A DNA stretch of 35,112 nt, from contig JAEYPM010000036.1 of assembly GCA_023410675.1 (NCBI GenBank), positions 1 through 35,112 of the forward strand, written 5' to 3'. This document shows positions 31,840-35,112 of the stretch, piece after piece; the stretch's first letter is position 1; every line of letters starts with the position of its first letter. The DNA is from Bacillota bacterium. Its GTDB lineage: Bacteria; Bacillota; Clostridia; Lachnospirales; Cellulosilyticaceae. A program made the position numbers and the translations under genes. The notes beneath the pieces were generated by a model, which was not told the DNA's origin, ran no database searches, and worked only from the letters and a program-made list of their open reading frames with translations.

Positions 31840-32526
31840 CTATAGTAATAACTGATTTTTTATACTTCTCCAATTTGGATAAAACTGATCCATATAAGCA
31901 CGAAACTTAGCATTATGTCCTCTTTCATACAAGTGTACGAGTTCATGTATAATAACATACTCTAGGCACGCTAAAGGCTTCTTAGCAAGCTGAAGGTTTA
32001 ACCAAATACGCCTTTCCTTTATATTGCATGTGCCCCATCTTGTTTTCATATCTTTAACACGCCACTCATTTGGGGCTTTGCCAACTACTTTAATGCACTG
32101 ATCAAGTATGACTGGTATTACCTGTTTTATTTCCTTGCGATACCATTCCCTCATAATATCTTCTCTTTGATCTTGTGTACTATTCTTTGACACTTGTAAA
32201 AATATCTTATGATCTTTAATAAATACGTCACTTTTACTATCCGAATAAACCATCTCTAGTCTATATGGTTTCCCCCAAAGATAATGATTTTCTCCAGATA
32301 CATAGTGTGATTTTTCTGGCTTTGTATATCCAACAAATTTAGCTCTATTCTTTTTAACCCAATCCATGCGTGATGCAATAAATAATTTAATCTCAGCATC
32401 AGAAATCTTCATAGGTACTGTTATCTTTACTGCTCCATTTGGGGGTAAAATGCGAATATACATGTTTTTAATGTTTTTTCTCTCCACTTGTGCTTCTATT
32501 CCATCTATTGTAATTTGCTTTTTCAT
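31840..32526 (-). CDS. YgjP/M48-type metallopeptidase-like protein (DUF45)
   Basis: 228 residues, usual for the YgjP family. MKTRWGTC (160-167) precedes the zinc motif HELVHLYERGH (His194, Glu195, His198, His204), as in DUF45/WLM-type gluzincins. The N-terminal half is a beta-rich region (VERKNIKNMYIRILPPNGAVKITVP). Cytoplasmic, no signal peptide. In many bacteria such genes lie near type I restriction systems, but none is seen here. AGGATG precedes the ATG by 7 bases. Monocistronic with its own hairpin. The proteolytic activity is inferred from motifs only. Confidence 0.92.
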   Translation of the reverse strand: MKKQITIDGIEAQVERKNIKNMYIRILPPNGAVKITVPMKISDAEIKLFIASRMDWVKKNRAKFVGYTKPEKSHYVSGENHYLWGKPYRLEMVYSDSKSDVFIKDHKIFLQVSKNSTQDQREDIMREWYRKEIKQVIPVILDQCIKVVGKAPNEWRVKDMKTRWGTCNIKERRIWLNLQLAKKPLACLEYVIIHELVHLYERGHNAKFRAYMDQFYPNWRSIKNQLLL

Positions 32527-32732
32527 GAGTGTTCATCCTAGTTCATAAATATTTTTAACTTAACTAATAACGCCATCTATTCGAAAAGCTTACCATTATC
32601 CGTAAGATTTTATTTATAGTATCGGAAGAAGATATAAATGTCAATGCCTTTTATAAATTAAAAAAATTTATTACTCATTCATCTAAAGAAAAACCTAAGT
32701 CACAATAATGCTAATGAAAGTGATGTGCTATA

Positions 32733-32833
32733 CTGACTATCTGTAATTTATGAGTTATAATAAATCTCAAAGAATTTAACTTAATTACTTTCTAGAACAA
32801 TAAAAGTTGATTTTCATTTTAAAACAAAATGAA
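32733..32833 (+). promoter_or_regulatory. Promoter and inverted repeat upstream of the DUF5984-like gene
   Basis: CTGACT (32733-32738), 17 bases, TATAAT (32756-32761) is a reasonable promoter. In the resulting leader of about 125 bases, TTCATTTT (32813-32820) and AAAATGAA (32826-32833) form a perfect 8-bp dyad with a 5-base loop. The rest of the gap 32527-32895 is A+T-rich with nothing recognisable. Confidence 0.5.
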
Positions 32834-32895
32834 GGATTATGAAATAACATTATTAATAAAAATCATTAGATATTAAGTATTTGGAGGAAAGTATT

Positions 32896-33693
32896 ATGGC
32901 GTTTAAGATCAACTTTCAATTACAGGAAATTGATAAAATTGTCCCGTGGGGCAATCAAAACGATTATATGTCATGGTTTGGTCTTACTGATGCACGTTTA
33001 TGGATCAATATTGGGGATAATACAATCTATGAATACGCTCAAGAAGCAAGAGAATTTTGGAACTGTAAAGATCTAAAATATAATGACTATTACTTAACAA
33101 GGTTTTTAGAAGACTTTAGTGAAACATTCATTTATATTAGAGAATCTATTCCAAAATACTTATATGATACTATTGAAGATTTTATGAAATTAACTGATAC
33201 ATGGAAAGAAGCTGATTTTTATGAATCTGATGCTATGTTTGATACATTCTATGACAACGAATATGAGCCATTAACAGAATGGTTTTATAATAGAATGTTT
33301 GATTCAGGACATCTAGTTGGTGCCCCTTATATAGGGTGTTTTAGACATAATAATACAATCAAAATATATTGGGAAAGTGATTATGTACTTGAAAATGGAA
33401 AAAGCATATGGACTGCTCCTAAAGGGATCTTTGAAATGGAATATGAAGACTTTGTATCAGAGGTTGAAAGGTTTTTTAAGTCATTTTTTTTAGCTATGGA
33501 TAAACAAGTGCAACTTGCTATAAACAAAGACTGGGGAAAGGTTCATCTAGATAAAAAAAGATTAGTTGAAGAACATAAGGAAAGAAAAGATGGATTTTTG
33601 CAATGTATCGGTTTTCTATCTCATGATAAATATGACGTTACAGACTGGGAAAAAGTAAGACAATCATACACTAAAATGATCAGTCATAATTAG
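32896..33693 (+). CDS. DUF5984-like protein
   Basis: About 265 residues. Start at ATG 32896 (MAFKINFQLQEI), 8 bases after GGAGG; an in-frame TTG at 32881 overlaps that site. Seen: N-terminal QEIDKIVPWGNQNDYMSWFGLTDARLWINIGDNTIYEY, then a highly acidic aromatic middle (YLTRFLEDFSETFIYIRESIPKYLYD), HNNTIKIYWES and FEMEYEDFVSEVERFFKSFF. This pattern matches DUF5984 proteins, which are scattered in bacteria and often lie near polymorphic-toxin or unknown loci. No signal peptide, no catalytic motif. Whether it is an immunity-like protein cannot be said here; no toxin gene is adjacent. Confidence 0.6.
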   Translation: MAFKINFQLQEIDKIVPWGNQNDYMSWFGLTDARLWINIGDNTIYEYAQEAREFWNCKDLKYNDYYLTRFLEDFSETFIYIRESIPKYLYDTIEDFMKLTDTWKEADFYESDAMFDTFYDNEYEPLTEWFYNRMFDSGHLVGAPYIGCFRHNNTIKIYWESDYVLENGKSIWTAPKGIFEMEYEDFVSEVERFFKSFFLAMDKQVQLAINKDWGKVHLDKKRLVEEHKERKDGFLQCIGFLSHDKYDVTDWEKVRQSYTKMISHN

Positions 33694-33753
33694 TTTCAAG
33701 ATAATAAATCGGCTCATATAGCAACTTCTAGATGTAGCCAAACAACAGTAAAA

Positions 33754-33797
33754 CAAAGCCTTAAGAAGTGCGTAAACTCATTCTTCTTAAGGCTTTG
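33754..33797 (+). terminator. Hairpin after the DUF5984-like gene
   Basis: CAAAGCCTTAAGAAG and CTTCTTAAGGCTTTG are perfect 15-bp inverted copies with a 14-base loop. No clean T-run follows, so termination may be partial; it also faces the convergent gene ending at 33856. Confidence 0.75.
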
Positions 33798-33855
33798 TGC
33801 TTCATTCCTTCTCAATAGCTATTGCTATATTGTGCTTAAATAATGTATACGGATA

Positions 33856-34218
33856 TTAATATACCCTCATAATAGAATAGCTAGGATATTGTTTACGTAT
33901 CTCTTCATACAAGGTCTTATCCACTAGAGGTGGAAACAATTCTGAATTATAATTAATATATCTTTCCCCATCCCTATGATAAAAAGTTTCGGCTGCCTTC
34001 TCCTCAATAAAATTCATAACATCTTCTTCATTTTTTTCTTTTATAGCTTTTTTCACTATCTCATCTGAAACATTTAATATCCTATATCCATCTGCTCTAT
34101 CTCCCTCCAGGATATAGTATTGTTGATTATATCTTATACATTTCACACCTATGTATTGTCCCCACTTACCAATAACATTCGCACTAAGAAATCCTGTATC
34201 TAATCTAGATAATCCCAC
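33856..34218 (-). CDS. Unknown 120-residue protein, GTG start
   Basis: No family recognised. MGLSRLDTGFLSANVIGKWGQYIGVKCIRYNQQYYILEGDRADGYRIL suggests a small beta-rich N-terminal half; a charged helix (EIVKKAIKEKNEEDVMNFIEEKAAETFYH, residues about 53-80) follows, then a polar C-terminus rich in Tyr. Cytoplasmic. AAAGGAG with 6 bases before GTG 34218 supports translation. Isolated between a hairpin and the metallophosphoesterase gene. Could be a small orphan or mobile-region gene. Confidence 0.6.
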   Translation of the reverse strand: MGLSRLDTGFLSANVIGKWGQYIGVKCIRYNQQYYILEGDRADGYRILNVSDEIVKKAIKEKNEEDVMNFIEEKAAETFYHRDGERYINYNSELFPPLVDKTLYEEIRKQYPSYSIMRVY

Positions 34219-34501
34219 GTTTTTCTCCTTTCACACAAGTTCAATTCACTCATGCTTAGTTGATATGCATCTCTTTTATGTTGCCACCAGCTAAGCCAAT
34301 TATATTATATTTTTCTCATTTCATATATAAGAAATGTGTGTTTAAAAAGAATTTTATAAAATGTCTCGTATGTTTGCCTTTTTTCTATTCACATGTTATA
34401 TTTTAAGCATTATCTAACTGTTGTCACTATATTCTTACGCTCAAACTGCTTATGATAATAGACGAGAGAAAAAAAATTAACAGACTAGTAAGGAGGAAAA
34501 T

Positions 34502-35041
34502 ATGATATATTTTACTTCAGATTTACATTTTTATCATGATAATGTCATTAAACACGCAAACCGCCCCTTTTTAAATGCACAAGAAATGAATCAAACATTG
34601 ATAAGTAATTGGAATAGAAAAGTTACAGCTTCTGATGAAATTTATATATTAGGTGATGTCACGATGAAAGGTGCCACATATGCCAATGAGATTTTAGCCC
34701 AATTAAACGGACAAAAATATCTCATAAAGGGCAATCACGATAGGTTTGCAGAACAACAAAGCCTTGATAAAAGTCTTTTTATGTGGATTAAAGATTACCA
34801 TGAATTAAGTTATGGAAAAGATGTATTTATTCTGTTTCACTATCCTATAGAAGAGTGGGATGGCTTTTTCCATGGTTCCTTTCATTTACATGGACACCAA
34901 CATAATCATGAAGATTATAATTACAAAAACCTTGAAAAGGGATTACGCCGTTATGATGTCGGCGTAGATGCAAACCAAATGACACCTGTCAGCTTAGAGG
35001 AAGTATTCACGTTTTTCGCACAAATGAATAAGGAGCAATAA
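34502..35041 (+). CDS. Calcineurin-like metallophosphoesterase
   Basis: 179 residues. The metal-binding blocks in order are SDLHFYHDNV (DxH), LGDVTMKG (GD), KGNHDRF (GNHD), FHYPIEEW (H) and HGHQHNH (GHxH), the five motifs of the metallophosphoesterase superfamily. This short, cap-less form is common in Firmicutes and is probably a phosphoesterase on nucleotide or small phosphate substrates; specificity is not readable. AAGGAGGAAAAT directly precedes the ATG. Monocistronic, with a strong hairpin after it. The gap 34219-34501 shows no other feature. Confidence 0.93.
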   Translation: MIYFTSDLHFYHDNVIKHANRPFLNAQEMNQTLISNWNRKVTASDEIYILGDVTMKGATYANEILAQLNGQKYLIKGNHDRFAEQQSLDKSLFMWIKDYHELSYGKDVFILFHYPIEEWDGFFHGSFHLHGHQHNHEDYNYKNLEKGLRRYDVGVDANQMTPVSLEEVFTFFAQMNKEQ

Positions 35042-35043
35042 CA

Positions 35044-35087
35044 AAGAACCTCGAACTCCTTGTATTTTCAAGGTATCCGAGGTTCTT
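35044..35087 (+). terminator. Intrinsic terminator after the metallophosphoesterase gene
   Basis: AAGAACCTCG and CGAGGTTCTT form a perfect 10-bp stem with a nested CCTTG/CAAGG stem inside, followed by a T-rich tail. Confidence 0.85.
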
Positions 35088-35112
35088 ATTGTTTATTCCC
35101 ACTCGCCAAAAA

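Noticed and set aside
31840..32526. YgjP-like gene as part of a type I restriction system
   Set aside because: No hsdR, hsdM or hsdS gene lies in the window.
32896..34218. DUF5984-like and 120-residue proteins as a toxin/immunity pair
   Set aside because: They are convergent, separated by a hairpin, and neither shows a toxin domain.
1..35112. CRISPR arrays, tRNA or rRNA genes, insertion sequences, prophage genes, attachment sites
   Set aside because: No regular repeat-spacer pattern, no tRNA-like fold or rRNA segment, and no transposase, integrase or phage structural gene was seen on either strand.

Overview
The window looks like a chromosomal segment of a low-GC Gram-positive anaerobe, most likely a Clostridia/Lachnospirales-type bacterium. 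The basis is the A+T-rich sequence, strong AGGAGG-type ribosome binding sites, sigma-A-like promoters, T-tailed hairpin terminators, and families common in gut and soil clostridia (C_GCAxxG_C_C protein, FMN-binding membrane protein, HPr-like protein, SPL-like radical SAM protein). The genus cannot be fixed from the sequence alone. I see no rRNA, tRNA, CRISPR array, IS element or prophage module.

The left edge (1-812) carries a broken locus. A signal peptide and the first part of a VWA domain stop at a TAA. The -1 frame continues as a thermolysin-like (M4) catalytic segment with HEYTH and NEAYAD motifs. An A_AAA_AAC heptamer lies in exactly the right phase between the two.

Positions 876-18936 are the main block: sugar or amino-sugar catabolism. 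A leftward operon (5264 to 1863, possibly to 876) encodes a TIM-barrel isomerase/epimerase, two Gfo/Idh/MocA oxidoreductases, an HbpS/UPF0303 protein and perhaps an EamA exporter. A divergent AraC regulator (5486-6367) faces it across a 9-bp inverted repeat. A second leftward operon of ten genes (17029 to 6350) encodes, in order, a ROK repressor, PfkB kinase, PIG-L-type deacetylase, a divergent NagB-like protein, a CUT2 ABC importer (permease, ATPase, lipoprotein), a third Gfo/Idh/MocA protein, a DUF4432 aldose-epimerase-like protein and a second TIM-barrel isomerase. A canonical nagB (17368-18099) reads the other way and meets a DeoR-type regulator (18160-18936) at a shared terminator. My inference is a pathway for an unusual N-acylated amino sugar or amino-cyclitol glycoside: import, phosphorylation by PfkB, deacylation by PIG-L instead of NagA, redox and epimerisation steps, and final entry through NagB.

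Positions 19143-21345 hold a membrane-anchored unknown protein and metY (sulfhydrylation of O-acetylhomoserine). Positions 21423-24797 hold a leftward four-gene unit: secreted beta-rich protein, unknown protein, YfbU-like protein and permuted papain-fold protein. Then come a radical SAM protein (24962-25846) and an HPr-like protein without the phosphorylated histidine (26187-26429).

Positions 26572-31475 hold two TetR-controlled redox or envelope units with well-defined promoter/operator regions (TetR, FMN-binding protein, C_GCAxxG_C_C protein; TetR, acyltransferase 3), an N-terminally truncated GNAT pseudogene and a flavodoxin-fold reductase. The right end (31840-35087) has a YgjP-type metallopeptidase, a DUF5984-like protein, an unknown 120-residue protein and a small metallophosphoesterase.

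Several gene starts given here are set by the ribosome binding site rather than by the longest reading frame, including GTG starts at 7210 and 15828 and a TTG start at 31457.
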